From Devosia sp. SD17-2 (lineage in GTDB: Bacteria > Pseudomonadota > Alphaproteobacteria > Rhizobiales > Devosiaceae), in contig NZ_CP104002.1 in assembly GCF_029201565.1 (NCBI RefSeq), forward strand, positions 761,001-825,000: a stretch of 64,000 nucleotides of DNA. Reading direction: 5' to 3'. Both the position numbers and the translations under genes were made by a program. This document shows positions 55,153 to 64,000 of the stretch, piece after piece (the stretch's first letter is position 1; each line of letters begins with the position of its first letter). The notes under the pieces were generated by a model, which was not told where the DNA came from, did not search any database, and saw only the letters and a list, made by a program, of their open reading frames with translations.

Positions 55153-55536
55153 GTGAATCTCTCTCTGCCTCTGCCTGAAATTCGCATTACGACTGACGAT
55201 TACACCCGCGTGTCGATCCTCGCGGAGCGGTCGCTGCGTGTCCTGCCGCAGGTCTCGGCCTATCTCGAGCGTGAACTGAACCGCGCCGATATCTGCGATC
55301 CCTGGGATACGGCAGGGGTTTCGATGGGCCAGCGCGTGATGTTTCGACTCGACGATGCGCCGCAGGTCCGCCTCGGGCGCCTCGCCTATCCCAATCGTCC
55401 GCTGGGCGAGCGCGGCAATGTGCCCATTCTGGGCGCTGTCGGCGCGGCGTTGATCGGCATGCACCGCAATTCCACCATCGAATGGCTCGACGACGGCCGC
55501 GTCCGCACCCTCACCGTGCTGGATTACGGCTGGTAA
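55153..55536 (+). CDS. GreA/Rnk-like elongation-factor-fold protein
   Basis: 127 residues from GTG at 55153 (another GTG lies directly before it). The block ADICDPWDTAGVSMGQRVMF and the C-terminal LGRLAYPNRPLGERGNVPIL ... GAALIGMHRNSTIEW match the FKBP-like C-terminal half of GreA and the Rnk-type regulators of nucleoside diphosphate kinase. The N-terminal coiled coil of GreA is missing. The role may be at the RNA polymerase secondary channel. Stands alone. Confidence 0.78.
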   Translation: MNLSLPLPEIRITTDDYTRVSILAERSLRVLPQVSAYLERELNRADICDPWDTAGVSMGQRVMFRLDDAPQVRLGRLAYPNRPLGERGNVPILGAVGAALIGMHRNSTIEWLDDGRVRTLTVLDYGW

Positions 55537-55565
55537 GAGGGGAGGGGTGGGGCCATCGGTTCCAC

Positions 55566-55640
55566 CGCCATTGCCTGGCATGTCCGGGCAATCCATCTCC
55601 AGAAAATGGATCACCCGGACAAGCCGGGTGATGAAGGTCA
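55566..55640. repeat. Palindromic intergenic repeat, family A, copy 2
   Basis: Same two-hairpin design as 691-766 and in the same orientation: TTGCC-TGGCATGTCC-GGGCAA and CACCCGGACAAGCCGGGTG. It lies between the Rnk-like gene and the convergent chemoreceptor gene. Confidence 0.75.
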
Positions 55641-55673
55641 GAATAGTCTTGTCTGCGGGATAGAACACGGAGC

Positions 55674-57692
55674 CTAAAACTCGCTCCAGTCGGCCGAGAT
55701 CGCTGCATTGCCCTGGCTGAGATAGCTGCCCCTGGCGGCCTTTGCGGGCTTTGCCGGTGCAGGTTTGCGCGGCGCGCTGCGCATGCTGGACGCGGTCTCC
55801 GCCCAGTCGGTGGTGTCCTCGAGGCGGAACACTTCCACGATCTTGTCGAGTTCGTTGGCGCGGGCCTCGGTCTGTTCGATCGCCGCATTGGTCTCCTCGA
55901 CGAGCGCCGCGTTGTGCTGGGTCATTTCGTCCATCTGCCGCACGGCAACGGTGACTTCCTCGATGGCCGCTGCCTGCTGGCTGCTTTCGCGCGCAATATC
56001 GGACATCAGCGCGCTATTGGTGCGGACTGCCTCGAGCATGGCGTCGAGCTTGGCCGCGGCGTCGCCGACAAGACGGGTGCCGCCGCTGACCTCGATGGCG
56101 CTCTGCTCGATCAGCCGCTTGATCTCCGAAGAGGCTTCCGCAGACGACTGGGCGAGGCGCCGCACTTCCACGGCAACAACGGCAAAGCCATTGCCGGCGT
56201 CCCCGGCGCGTGCCGCTTCGACCGAAGCATTGAGGGCAAGCAGATTGGTCTGGAAGGCGATGTCGTCGATCATGCCGATGATGTTGGAGATTTTCGACGA
56301 CGAGGTCGAGATCCGGTCCATCGCCTCGGTGGCCTGCTTCATCACCGCGCCACCCTGGAGGGCAGCACTGGTAACCGCTTCTGCCGTCGCCGTGCCGTCC
56401 TGGGCGCGCTTGGCATTTTCGGTCACGGTCACGGCCAGCTGCTCGATGGCCGCCGAGGTTTCCTCGATGGTGGCGGCCTGCCGCGTTGTGCGCTCGGAGA
56501 GGTCGTTGGCGCCGGCCAGAATTTCCCCGGTGGCGGTCTTGACCCCACGCGAGGTGGCCCGCAGGCGCGTCACCACATCGGACAGTGTCTCGGCCACGCG
56601 GTTCATGTCGGTCTTCAGCCTGAGGAAGGCGCCCTGATGATTTCCTTCCATGCGCTGGCTGAGATCGGTGTCGGCGAGGGCTGAGAGCACCACGGTCGCG
56701 TCGTCGATGCCGTGGCGGACGCTCTCCACCATGGCGTTGAAATTGCGGGCGATGCGGGTGATGTCGTCGTCCTCGAAGTGACCGCTGATGGCCTGCGAGA
56801 AGTCACCGGCCTTGGCGGCCGCGACGACATCGTCGAACTCGCGCTGGAAATCTTCCATCACCTTGGCGCGGGCAGCAGTGCGCATGGCGTTGGCCTGTTC
56901 TTCCGCGCTCATATTGGCGATGCGGATGCCGTTTTCCTTGAACACCTGCACGGCCGCGGCCATCTCGCCGATTTCGTCCTTGCGCGCGGCACCGGGAACT
57001 TCGGTTTCGAACTTGCCATCGGCGAGGTCGCGCATGGCCAGCGTCAGCTGCCCGATCGGGCGGCTCATCTGCCGGGTGCCCATATAGAGCGCGCCCGCCG
57101 TGCCGGCAGCAATGCCAAGGCCTGCCGCCAGCAGCAGCATTGTCTGCATGGCCGACTGGAAGCCGGCGATCTCGTTCTGGATGCCGGCAAACCGCTCGAT
57201 ATCGGCGGTGACAACGGCGTCGATCTCGGTCTGGAAGGCCTTGCGGTTGGCGCGGTTCTCTTCGTTATTGCCCTGCTCGTTGGCGAGCGCCGGGTCGACA
57301 TCGCGGCCGAGGCGCGCGGTTTCGGTGCGGAAAGTGCGGAACTCAGCCGCCCGCGCCACCATTGCCTCAAAGCCCGGCAGGTCTGCGGCGGCCAGCAGCG
57401 GCCGCCAGCCCTCGAGAACAGCGTCGATATTGTCGAGGTTCGTCATGATCCCGTTGGCGAACTGGGCAGCCGCAGCCGTATCCGCCGAGGCGTAGATACC
57501 GCGCGAGTCCATCACCACGGCGGTGACGAGACGGTTCAGCTTTTCGCCCGAGAGAGCCCGCTTGGACGCATTGTCCAGCCGCTCGATCTGCTGGCCGTAT
57601 TCCCTGACGATGTGAAGCCCCATGCCTGTGATGAGGGCCGAGACTAATCCCATCACTGCGACGATGGTGAGGAGTTTACCGCGTATACGCAT
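55674..57692 (-). CDS. Methyl-accepting chemotaxis protein
   Basis: 672 residues. TM1 is about 8-29, a helical periplasmic sensor domain spans 30-182, TM2 is about 183-204, and HAMP follows at 205-257. The signalling domain has the conserved hairpin tip NLLALNASVEAARAGDAGNG. The C-terminus ends in DWSEF after a Lys/Pro-rich linker, which resembles the W-x-x-F pentapeptide that tethers CheR/CheB. The ligand is unknown. No other chemotaxis genes are near. GGAGG precedes the ATG at 57692. Confidence 0.92.
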   Translation of the reverse strand: MRIRGKLLTIVAVMGLVSALITGMGLHIVREYGQQIERLDNASKRALSGEKLNRLVTAVVMDSRGIYASADTAAAAQFANGIMTNLDNIDAVLEGWRPLLAAADLPGFEAMVARAAEFRTFRTETARLGRDVDPALANEQGNNEENRANRKAFQTEIDAVVTADIERFAGIQNEIAGFQSAMQTMLLLAAGLGIAAGTAGALYMGTRQMSRPIGQLTLAMRDLADGKFETEVPGAARKDEIGEMAAAVQVFKENGIRIANMSAEEQANAMRTAARAKVMEDFQREFDDVVAAAKAGDFSQAISGHFEDDDITRIARNFNAMVESVRHGIDDATVVLSALADTDLSQRMEGNHQGAFLRLKTDMNRVAETLSDVVTRLRATSRGVKTATGEILAGANDLSERTTRQAATIEETSAAIEQLAVTVTENAKRAQDGTATAEAVTSAALQGGAVMKQATEAMDRISTSSSKISNIIGMIDDIAFQTNLLALNASVEAARAGDAGNGFAVVAVEVRRLAQSSAEASSEIKRLIEQSAIEVSGGTRLVGDAAAKLDAMLEAVRTNSALMSDIARESSQQAAAIEEVTVAVRQMDEMTQHNAALVEETNAAIEQTEARANELDKIVEVFRLEDTTDWAETASSMRSAPRKPAPAKPAKAARGSYLSQGNAAISADWSEF

Positions 57693-57878
57693 AGACCTAG
57701 TGACCTCCGAGTGACCGGCCGGTCCTCCTGGACCCGGTATGCCGGCCGTGTTTCGACCCGGTTCGCCTTTCCTTGGCGACGGGTCGGATAGGTCAGTAAT
57801 TGCCAGTATTCCCCTTAAGACTTGGTGAAGTCTGAAATGGTCGTCGTCTTTATGCAGCGAAACGGATTTTGTTTACTG

Positions 57879-58604
57879 TCAGGGATTTGCTTTAAGTGTT
57901 GCGGCCTTGAATGCGGAAACTTTGGCCGGGCTGGTGCTGCGACGCTCGGTACTGGCAAAGCCAAGTCGTGCGGCCGGGGCACTGGCGACGCGGGCTGGCT
58001 CCGAGCATGACCCATGCAATGCCGCCAGCGGCGCGCGCGCCAGGATGTTTGGCACCGTGGTGTGATCGACGCCCGATCCGGCCATGATGGTGATCCGCCC
58101 CGCCGCAACCTCATGGGCGTGGGCAATATCGTCGAGCCCTTCCATGGCGGTGAGGGCGCGGCCCGAGGTGAGGATTGTGTCAAAGCCCAGCGCTAGGGCG
58201 GCTTCCACCGCTTCGGCAATATCGGGCACGAGGTCGAAGGCGCGGTGCAGCGACTTGGCCATGTCGCCCGCTGCGCCAACGAGGTTCTTGAGCGTTTCGA
58301 CGTCCAGCCGCCCGTCGGCAAGGCTGGCACCGAGCACGACGCCTTCGAGGCCTGCATGCCGCGCTGCAGCAATATCGCCCCGCATGGTGGCGATATCGGC
58401 CTTGTCGAAGACAAAGTCGCCCGGCCGGTGGCGGATCATCGCCCGCACCTTGATCGGCGCCTTGCCGGCCAGTGCCATCAGCCCGGGGGAGGGGGAAAGC
58501 CCGCCCATCTCGAGGCTGGAGCAGAGTTCGACACGGTCGGCACCACCGGCGATGGCGGCCGCGAGGCCCTGCGCGTCGTCGACGCAGATTTCGATGAGGG
58601 TCAT
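57879..58604 (-). CDS. cutC: CutC family protein
   Basis: 241 residues of the CutC TIM-barrel family: EICVDDAQGLAAAIAGGADR, VELCSSLEMGGLSPSPGLM, VRAMIRHRPGDFVF and LHRAFDLVPD are typical. The family was named for copper homeostasis, but the link is disputed and the enzymatic function is not established. It overlaps the ROK kinase gene by four bases, so the two are an operon; a sugar-related role is possible. Confidence 0.9.
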   Translation of the reverse strand: MTLIEICVDDAQGLAAAIAGGADRVELCSSLEMGGLSPSPGLMALAGKAPIKVRAMIRHRPGDFVFDKADIATMRGDIAAARHAGLEGVVLGASLADGRLDVETLKNLVGAAGDMAKSLHRAFDLVPDIAEAVEAALALGFDTILTSGRALTAMEGLDDIAHAHEVAAGRITIMAGSGVDHTTVPNILARAPLAALHGSCSEPARVASAPAARLGFASTERRSTSPAKVSAFKAATLKANP

Positions 58605-59515
58605 GGTTCTTGGGACTCCAGGCCGAGCATGGCCGCGCCGATGAGGCCGGCGTCGGCGGTTAATTGGGCCGGCACGACGAGCGGCCGGTCGAGTTTGCGC
58701 AGAATGCGTGGGCGCACGGCCGCATCGATCCGGGCGATCAGCGCCGCGCTATTGCCCAGCCCTCCGCCTACAGGAACAATGCCGGGCCCGACAATATTGA
58801 CCACCAGCGCCAGCGGCTGGGCGACCAGTTCCACCTGCAGGGCAATGGTCTGTTCCGCCTTTGCGTCGCCAGCTTCCCAACGCGCCAGAATTTCGGTGCT
58901 CGGCAGGTCGGTGCCGTGGAGGTGCCGGTGCAGCCGTTCGATGCCGCGCGCCGCGCCGACCGTGTCGAGGCAGCCCAACTGCCCGCAGCCGCAGGCAAAA
59001 TGGGGCAGTTCAAACGGCGCGACGCTGACCTTGGTGGCGACAATGGTGCCGTGGCCCCATTCGCCCGACAGCCCGCCCGCGCCGGGATGGAGTTTGCCAT
59101 CCACCACCAGTCCGCCGCCGACCCCGGTCCCCAGAATGGCGCCGAACACCACCCGGTGGCCGCGCCCGGCGCCGGTATGGGCCTCGGCCAGCACAAAGCA
59201 ATCGGCATCATTGGCGACCAGCACCTTCCGGCCCAGGCGCTTGCCGAGATCGCCGGCGAGGTCGCGACCGTCGATGCAGGGAATATTGGCGCAGGTAACA
59301 AGGCCGCTGTCGGGATCGACGACGCCGGTTACCGAAATGGCCACCGGGCTGTCCTTGCTCGCGCCACCTTTTTCAATCAGCCCGGCGATGGCATCGGCAA
59401 AGGCGTAAAAATCGTCGCGGGGCGTCGGCACGCGGCCGAGCATGGTGAGGCTCTCAGGCCCTCTCGCCAGCGCCGCCTTGATGGTCGAGCCGCCGATGTC
59501 GAATGCGGTAATCAT
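58601..59515 (-). CDS. ROK family sugar kinase
   Basis: 304 residues. The N-terminal phosphate motif DIGGSTIKAAL is followed by GTGVGGGLVVDG, the ROK signature and a zinc-binding cluster CGCGQLGCLD. The family phosphorylates hexoses such as glucose, N-acetylglucosamine or fructose. Sequence alone does not fix the substrate. Operon with cutC; the ATG is at 59515. Confidence 0.88.
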   Translation of the reverse strand: MITAFDIGGSTIKAALARGPESLTMLGRVPTPRDDFYAFADAIAGLIEKGGASKDSPVAISVTGVVDPDSGLVTCANIPCIDGRDLAGDLGKRLGRKVLVANDADCFVLAEAHTGAGRGHRVVFGAILGTGVGGGLVVDGKLHPGAGGLSGEWGHGTIVATKVSVAPFELPHFACGCGQLGCLDTVGAARGIERLHRHLHGTDLPSTEILARWEAGDAKAEQTIALQVELVAQPLALVVNIVGPGIVPVGGGLGNSAALIARIDAAVRPRILRKLDRPLVVPAQLTADAGLIGAAMLGLESQEP

Positions 59516-59625
59516 GGATCGGCCTCTCCGGGGCGTGGTTTCAGCCTATGCCTCAGTTGCGCCCGGCGCGCAATTGTCGCTAAGGAAGGGCAGGGCCCAT
59601 CGGGCCGGTTTCAGGAGAGCGTATC

Positions 59626-60828
59626 ATGGCCCGAACGGCTGTCATCGGCGGCGGCCCTGCAGGGCTCATGGCCGCAGAAGTGCTGGCTGCAGCGGGCGAG
59701 GACGTCACCGTCTTTGACGCCATGCCCACCATGGGCCGCAAACTGCTTATGGCCGGCAAGTCGGGCCTCAACATCACCCATTCCGAACCACACGATGCGC
59801 TGCGCAAACGCTATGGCAACGTGCCGGAGCGTTTTTCGGCCGCGCTCGATGCGTTTACTGCCGATGACCTGCGCCAATGGTGCGCCGATCTCAGCGTTGA
59901 AACCTTTGTCGGCTCCTCCGGCCGCGTCTTTCCAAAGGCGATGAAGGCCTCGCCGCTCCTGCGCGCCTGGCTTGCCCGCCTCGAGACCTCCGGTGTTAAG
60001 CTAAAACCCCGCCATCGCTGGATGGGCTTTGAGGAAGACGCGCTCGTCTTCGACACGCCCGAGGGCAGGGTCGAAGGGAAATTCGACGCCACCATTCTCG
60101 CCCTCGGCGGCGCCTCCTGGGCGCGGCTCGGATCGGACGGTGCCTGGGCGCCGATTCTTTCCGACGCCGGTGTTGCGCTTGCCCCGTTCAAGCCCGCCAA
60201 TTGCGGTTTTGACGTCGACTGGAGCCCGGTCTTTATCGAGCGCTTCGCTGGAGCCCCGATCAAATCGGTCACTGCCACCAGCGCTGCCGGCACTATTCCC
60301 GGTGAGTTCGTCGTCAGCGCCACCGGCATTGAGGGCGGTCTCGTCTATCTCCATGCCGCGCCGCTGCGCGATGCGCTGCTCGCCGGTTCTCCCGCCGCGC
60401 TCGTCGTCGATCTGGTCCCCGCTCGCACCGCGGATCGCCTTGCCGCCGATCTCGCCCGCCAGCCGCAAAAACTCAGCTTTTCCAATCGCCTGCGAAAAGG
60501 CGCCGGGCTCGATCCGGTCAAGGCCAGTCTCGTGCGCGAGGTATTACCGGCTGCAGCGCAGATGTCGCCCGAGGCGCTCGCTGCCGCCATCAAGGCCCTG
60601 CCCATTCCGCTCGTCCGGCCGCGCCCGATCGAGCGCGCCATATCGACGGCGGGCGGGATAGAATTCTCCGCCCTCGACGATAATGGCATGCTCACGGCCC
60701 GCGCCGGGATTTTCCCGGCTGGTGAAATGCTCGACTGGGAAGCCCCGACAGGCGGCTATCTCCTCACGGCGTGCTTCGCCTCTGGCCGCGCCGCCGCGGA
60801 GGGTGCTCTGGCCTACCTCAAGGGCTAG
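59626..60828 (+). CDS. NAD(P)/FAD-dependent oxidoreductase (BaiN/TIGR03862-like)
   Basis: 400 residues of the HI0933/BaiN-like flavoprotein family. The FAD motif is VIGGGPAGLMAAEVLAAAGE (6-25), with the family tag GRKLLMAGKSGLNITHSEP and the C-terminal GEMLDWEAPTGGYLLTACF. The TIGR03862 subgroup has no assigned substrate. It ends 11 bases inside the convergent zinc transporter gene. Confidence 0.88.
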   Translation: MARTAVIGGGPAGLMAAEVLAAAGEDVTVFDAMPTMGRKLLMAGKSGLNITHSEPHDALRKRYGNVPERFSAALDAFTADDLRQWCADLSVETFVGSSGRVFPKAMKASPLLRAWLARLETSGVKLKPRHRWMGFEEDALVFDTPEGRVEGKFDATILALGGASWARLGSDGAWAPILSDAGVALAPFKPANCGFDVDWSPVFIERFAGAPIKSVTATSAAGTIPGEFVVSATGIEGGLVYLHAAPLRDALLAGSPAALVVDLVPARTADRLAADLARQPQKLSFSNRLRKGAGLDPVKASLVREVLPAAAQMSPEALAAAIKALPIPLVRPRPIERAISTAGGIEFSALDDNGMLTARAGIFPAGEMLDWEAPTGGYLLTACFASGRAAAEGALAYLKG

Positions 60829-61780
60829 TCGCCTCTCCGGGGCACCCCCGACCTGATCCGGTCCAGTCGATTTCGATGGTGCTGTGGCCGATATCGAAGT
60901 CGGCCTGCAGCGCCGCCTTGGTGGCCGCCGTGACCTCCGCCGGATCGGCGCCGGGCGCCAGCGCAATCTCGAGTGTCGCCATGGTCCGCCCCGAGGACAG
61001 CGACCACACGTGAAGGTGGCTGACCTTCGCGAGCCCCGGCACGGTTTTCACCAGCCCGGCCTCCAGCGTGGCGCTGTCAAACCCCTCGGGCGCGCCTTCC
61101 ATCAATATGTTGAACGTCCGCATCAGCAGCGCCCAGCCACTGCGCAGGATAAGAAGGCTCACGAACACAGAGAGGATCGGATCGATCGGCGTCCATCCGG
61201 TGAGCCAGATGATCACCGCCGCAAGGATCGCGCCGACCGAGCCGAGCAGATCGCCCAACACATGGAGGCTCGCCCCCTTGATGTTGACGTGATCCTTGTC
61301 TGCGCCCTGGAGGATGCGGAACACGCCCAAATTGACCAGCAGCCCCAGCACGGCGACGATCAGCATCGGCCCGGCCAGCACTTCCTGCGGTTCAAACAGC
61401 CGGTTGATCGCTTCATAGGCGATCCAGCCGACCAGCGCGAACAGCGTCAGTGCATTGAGTAGCCCCGCCAGAACCTCGAGCCGCGCATAGCCGAAGCTGC
61501 GCTTGCTGTCGGCCGGGCGGCTGCCGAGGCGAAAACCCAGCCAGGCGAGGAACAGCGCCACTGTATCGGTCAGCATATGCCCGGCGTCGGCAATCAACGC
61601 CAATGATCCCGAGAGATAGCCGCCCACGAGTTCGGCAATCATGAACGCGCCGGTCAGGACCAGCCCGATCAGCACCGCCCGCTCATTATTGGCACTGACT
61701 TTGGGCGTGTGGCTGTGGCCCGCATGATCGTGGTCATGCCCCGAATGGTCGTGCTCGTGACTATGGTCGTGCCCGGACAT
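60818..61780 (-). CDS. Cation diffusion facilitator, zinc type
   Basis: 320 residues from the ATG at 61780 (MSGHDHSHEHDHSG), with six or so membrane helices and a cytoplasmic C-terminal domain. A His/Asp-rich N-terminus binds metal. The transport sites are HMLTD and HVLGD (H-x3-D twice), the pattern of Zn exporters such as CzcD/ZitB. It should export Zn (and perhaps Co or Cd) with proton exchange. A palindromic ArsR/SmtB operator lies 22 bases before the start, and an arsR gene lies upstream on the same strand. Confidence 0.92.
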   Translation of the reverse strand: MSGHDHSHEHDHSGHDHDHAGHSHTPKVSANNERAVLIGLVLTGAFMIAELVGGYLSGSLALIADAGHMLTDTVALFLAWLGFRLGSRPADSKRSFGYARLEVLAGLLNALTLFALVGWIAYEAINRLFEPQEVLAGPMLIVAVLGLLVNLGVFRILQGADKDHVNIKGASLHVLGDLLGSVGAILAAVIIWLTGWTPIDPILSVFVSLLILRSGWALLMRTFNILMEGAPEGFDSATLEAGLVKTVPGLAKVSHLHVWSLSSGRTMATLEIALAPGADPAEVTAATKAALQADFDIGHSTIEIDWTGSGRGCPGEATSP

Positions 61781-61801
61781 GGCTTTTCTCAACTACTCTA
61801 T

Positions 61802-61821
61802 ATATGAATAGACGTTCATAT
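61802..61821. promoter_or_regulatory. ArsR/SmtB-type operator of the zinc exporter
   Basis: ATATGAA-TAGACG-TTCATAT is a perfect 7-base inverted repeat with a 6-base centre, closely like the ATATGAAC/TTCATAT-type boxes bound by SmtB, CzrA and related zinc sensors. It lies 22 bases before the CDF start codon. Confidence 0.75.
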
Positions 61822-61890
61822 GTGTGAGCGTCAAGCGGGGCTTGTCGGCGTGACACTTCAGCTTCGCTCCAGACTGTCGGCTCCCGGCGT

Positions 61891-62004
61891 CTCCCTCCCC
61901 CTTGTGGGGAGGGACGGCGCGCAGCGCCCAGGGTGGGGGTGTGTTTCCGCAAACGCGATGCCCACAACCCCCACCCTCATTCCCTCCCCACAAGGGGGAG
62001 GGAG
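61891..62004. repeat. Palindromic intergenic repeat, family B, copy 2
   Basis: Opens CTCCCTCCCCCTTGTGGGGA, contains GGGTGGGGG ... CCCCCACCC and closes CCCCACAAGGGGGAGGGA, as at 49967-50066. It separates arsR from the CDF gene. Confidence 0.8.
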
Positions 62005-62086
62005 GCGATGGAGCCGGGGCGTCCGTGGGGGTTCTACTAAGGTGAAGGCTTGGTCGTGGGGTAGCAATCGCAGGCCACCTCAATGA

Positions 62087-62398
62087 CTACCCCTCGTCGT
62101 CCTCATGCTCTTCCATGGCGTGGGCCACCATGTCGGCGAGGATATTGGCGATGTGAGCGTCAGCGGCCTCGTAAAAAACCTGCTTGTTGCGCCGCGTGCC
62201 GCGCACCAGCCGGGCGGCGCGCAGGAGGCGCAGATGGTGGCTCACCAGAGACTGGCTGGCGCCCGTCGCCTTGGCGATATCCCCCACGGCAATCGGCCCT
62301 TCAAGGCAGGTCAGCACGATCTTCAGCCGCGTCGGATCGCCGAGCAGCCGAAATGTCTCGGCGATCACGGTAATAGTGTTGTCCTCGGGCAGGGGCAC
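62087..62398 (-). CDS. ArsR/SmtB-family zinc-sensing repressor
   Basis: 103 residues. Winged-helix core with ETFRLLGDPTRLKIVLTCLE and GASQSLVSHHLRLLRAARLV as the recognition helix. The alpha-5 metal site Asp80-x-His82 ... His93-x2-Glu96 has the same residues and spacing as the zinc site of SmtB. With zinc bound it should release the operator before the CDF gene, 300 bases downstream. No cysteine site of the ArsR alpha-3 type is apparent. Confidence 0.9.
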   Translation of the reverse strand: MPLPEDNTITVIAETFRLLGDPTRLKIVLTCLEGPIAVGDIAKATGASQSLVSHHLRLLRAARLVRGTRRNKQVFYEAADAHIANILADMVAHAMEEHEDDEG

Positions 62399-62479
62399 GG
62401 CGAGCTCGTCGGTTCAGCGCTTCGTCATCATCTAGTTAGGCAGGTTCTGGGGCCTTGGCCAGAACGGATCGGCCCTCGC

Positions 62480-64000
62480 TCAGCGATAGCCCGCTGCCTG
62501 CAGTTCAAACAGCTCGGCATAGCGGCCATTGATCGCCAGCAGTTCCTCATGCGTGCCCGCTTCGAGGATGGCGCCATTGTCGAGCACGAGGATACGGTCG
62601 GCCATGCGCACGGTCGAAAACCTATGCGAGATGATCACCGCCGATTTGCCATGGGCGAGGTTCTTGAAGCGCGCGAAAACCTCGGCCTCCGCCTTGGCGT
62701 CGAGCGCAGCCGTCGGTTCGTCCAGAATGATCAGCTCGGCGTCGCGCATATAGGCGCGGGCGATTGCCACTTTCTGCCATTCGCCACCCGAAAGGTCGCG
62801 CCCCTGCTTGAAGAGGCGCCCCAGCTGCTGGTCATAGCCCTTGGGCAGTTTGGCGATGACGCTGTCGGCGAGGCTCTGCTCGGCCGCGAGGTTGATGCGT
62901 TCCTGGTCCTCGCGCGCCTCGATCCGCCCAACCCCGATATTGTCGCGGGCGGTGAAGGAGTAGCGGATGAAATCCTGAAAGATCACCCCGACATGGGCGT
63001 GGATGTCCTTGGGGTCCATATCCCTGAGGTCAATGCCATCAATGGTGATGCGACCCTCGCTCGGGTCATAGAGGCGCGTAAGAAGCTTGGCGATCGTGGT
63101 CTTGCCGGCGCCATTCTCGCCCACCAGCGCCAGGGTCTGCCCGGCGGCGAGGGTGAAGGAGAGGTCGCGCACCACCCAGTTTTCGGTTTCCGGATAGCGA
63201 AAGCCGACATTTTCGAAAGCAATTTCGCTCCGGATCGGCGCTGGGAATTTCTTGGGATTTTCCGGCGGCAGCACGGTCGGCTCGATCTCGAAAAAGGAAA
63301 AGAGATCGTCGAGATACATGGATTGCCCGGCGATCTGGGTAAAGCCGAGCAGAATGCGCTGGAACAACCCGTTAAGCCGCAGGAAAGAGCCCGAGAGGAA
63401 CGCCAGGTCACCCAGGGTGAATTCCCCGGTGATGGTGCGCCAGACGATATAGCCATAGGCGGCGTAGTAGGCGAGGCTGGCTATGCCGGTAAAGAGGGCG
63501 CCCCAGCTGGCGCGCAGCATGGCGACGCGGCGGTTTTCGATAAAGATCTGGTTGGCGAGCGTCCGGAAACGGCTGATCAGATAATCGCCCAGGCCAAAGA
63601 GTTTGACCTCCTTGGCGGTCTCGGCGCTCGCCCCGATCTGGCGGAGATATTCAATCTCGCGGCGTTCAGGCGTGCGCCAGCGGCTCAGCATATAGGCGAG
63701 CGTGTTGAACCGCGTTTCGCCCCAGATCGAGGGAATGAAACTGAGCGGCAGCAGGAGGATCAGCCAGGGCGCGTAAAAGAACAGGCCACCGGCCAGTGTC
63801 ATCACGGTGAGGATGTCCTGGGCCTGGCCGAACATCTGGCTCAGCAGCGCATTGCGCCCGGCCGCCTGTCGGCGCGCCCGCTCCAGCCGGTCCTGGTATT
63901 CGGCGCTCTCGAAATGCATCAGATCCAGCCGGGCGGCGTGGCCCATCAGCTCGATGCTGACCTGGTTGGAATGCAGTTCAGAGAGGATGGAATCCACCAG
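62480..64000 (-). CDS. ABC exporter (membrane plus ATPase), partial
   Basis: 507 codons are inside the window and the frame runs off the right edge, so the N-terminus is missing; full members have about 600 residues. Several membrane helices (about 60-80, 160-180) come before the ATPase: Walker A GENGAGKTT, signature LSGGEWQ, Walker B LIILDEPT. It resembles lipid or multidrug exporters of the MsbA/MdlB type. The substrate is not predictable. It ends 81 bases before arsR on the same strand. Confidence 0.88.
   Translation of the reverse strand: MVDSILSELHSNQVSIELMGHAARLDLMHFESAEYQDRLERARRQAAGRNALLSQMFGQAQDILTVMTLAGGLFFYAPWLILLLPLSFIPSIWGETRFNTLAYMLSRWRTPERREIEYLRQIGASAETAKEVKLFGLGDYLISRFRTLANQIFIENRRVAMLRASWGALFTGIASLAYYAAYGYIVWRTITGEFTLGDLAFLSGSFLRLNGLFQRILLGFTQIAGQSMYLDDLFSFFEIEPTVLPPENPKKFPAPIRSEIAFENVGFRYPETENWVVRDLSFTLAAGQTLALVGENGAGKTTIAKLLTRLYDPSEGRITIDGIDLRDMDPKDIHAHVGVIFQDFIRYSFTARDNIGVGRIEAREDQERINLAAEQSLADSVIAKLPKGYDQQLGRLFKQGRDLSGGEWQKVAIARAYMRDAELIILDEPTAALDAKAEAEVFARFKNLAHGKSAVIISHRFSTVRMADRILVLDNGAILEAGTHEELLAINGRYAELFELQAAGYR

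Overview
The window looks like a chromosomal segment of an alphaproteobacterium of the order Hyphomicrobiales, most likely Devosia or a close relative (inference, not tested by alignment). Support comes from the high G+C content, the order zapA - 6S RNA - 5-formyl-THF cyclo-ligase, a gene of the PF13747 (DUF4164) family in front of zapA, a BcsN-type cellulose operon, and short inverted-repeat elements of the kind common in this order. I saw no rRNA, tRNA or CRISPR array.

Layout. 1-4 kb: a frameshifted glycolipid-binding gene and a tkt-gap operon (Calvin/pentose-phosphate and glycolytic steps). 4.1-8.7 kb: DUF4164, zapA, 6S RNA, 5-FCL, a YmdB-type phosphoesterase, an exported SecD-head-like protein, yebC and a GGDEF cyclase. 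9-13.2 kb: ruvC-ruvA-ruvB, then a tightly coupled run of phosphoesterase, Nudix, helix-hairpin-helix protein and ybgC. 13.4-24 kb: the Tol-Pal envelope cluster (tolQRAB, pal, ybgF), tilS, ftsH and glmM. 24-30 kb: an outer-membrane barrel, a DenD-like dehydrogenase, a phosphoesterase/lipid-kinase pair, a glycine-rich exported protein and an SDR enzyme.

30-38.7 kb is a cellulose synthesis operon of the Agrobacterium type (bcsN, bcsA, bcsB, bcsZ and a TPR protein, probably bcsK), followed by a SulP transporter. 40.5-44.5 kb holds four co-directional genes: circularly permuted ATP-grasp, alpha-E, transglutaminase and the proteasome-like peptidase Anbu. This conserved cluster still lacks a settled function and is the least understood system in the window. 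44.9-47.1 kb is an A+T-richer accessory patch. There an IS256-family element (1,423 bp, 8-bp target duplication TTTTCTCG) has cut the 3' end off an XRE-type regulator gene. Next to it are three consecutive perfect hairpins and an enterobacterial-type murB.

48-64 kb: an ABC-F ATPase, the pcaIJF operon for the last steps of beta-ketoadipate degradation with divergent pcaR and a palindromic operator, a glutamate-dehydrogenase-family enzyme, a GreA/Rnk-like protein, a chemoreceptor with a C-terminal CheR/CheB-tether-like pentapeptide, cutC-ROK kinase, a flavoprotein, a zinc-type CDF exporter with an ArsR/SmtB operator in front of it, the matching arsR, and an ABC exporter running off the right edge. 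Two families of short palindromic intergenic repeats recur (691-766 with 55566-55640; 49967-50066 with 61891-62004).
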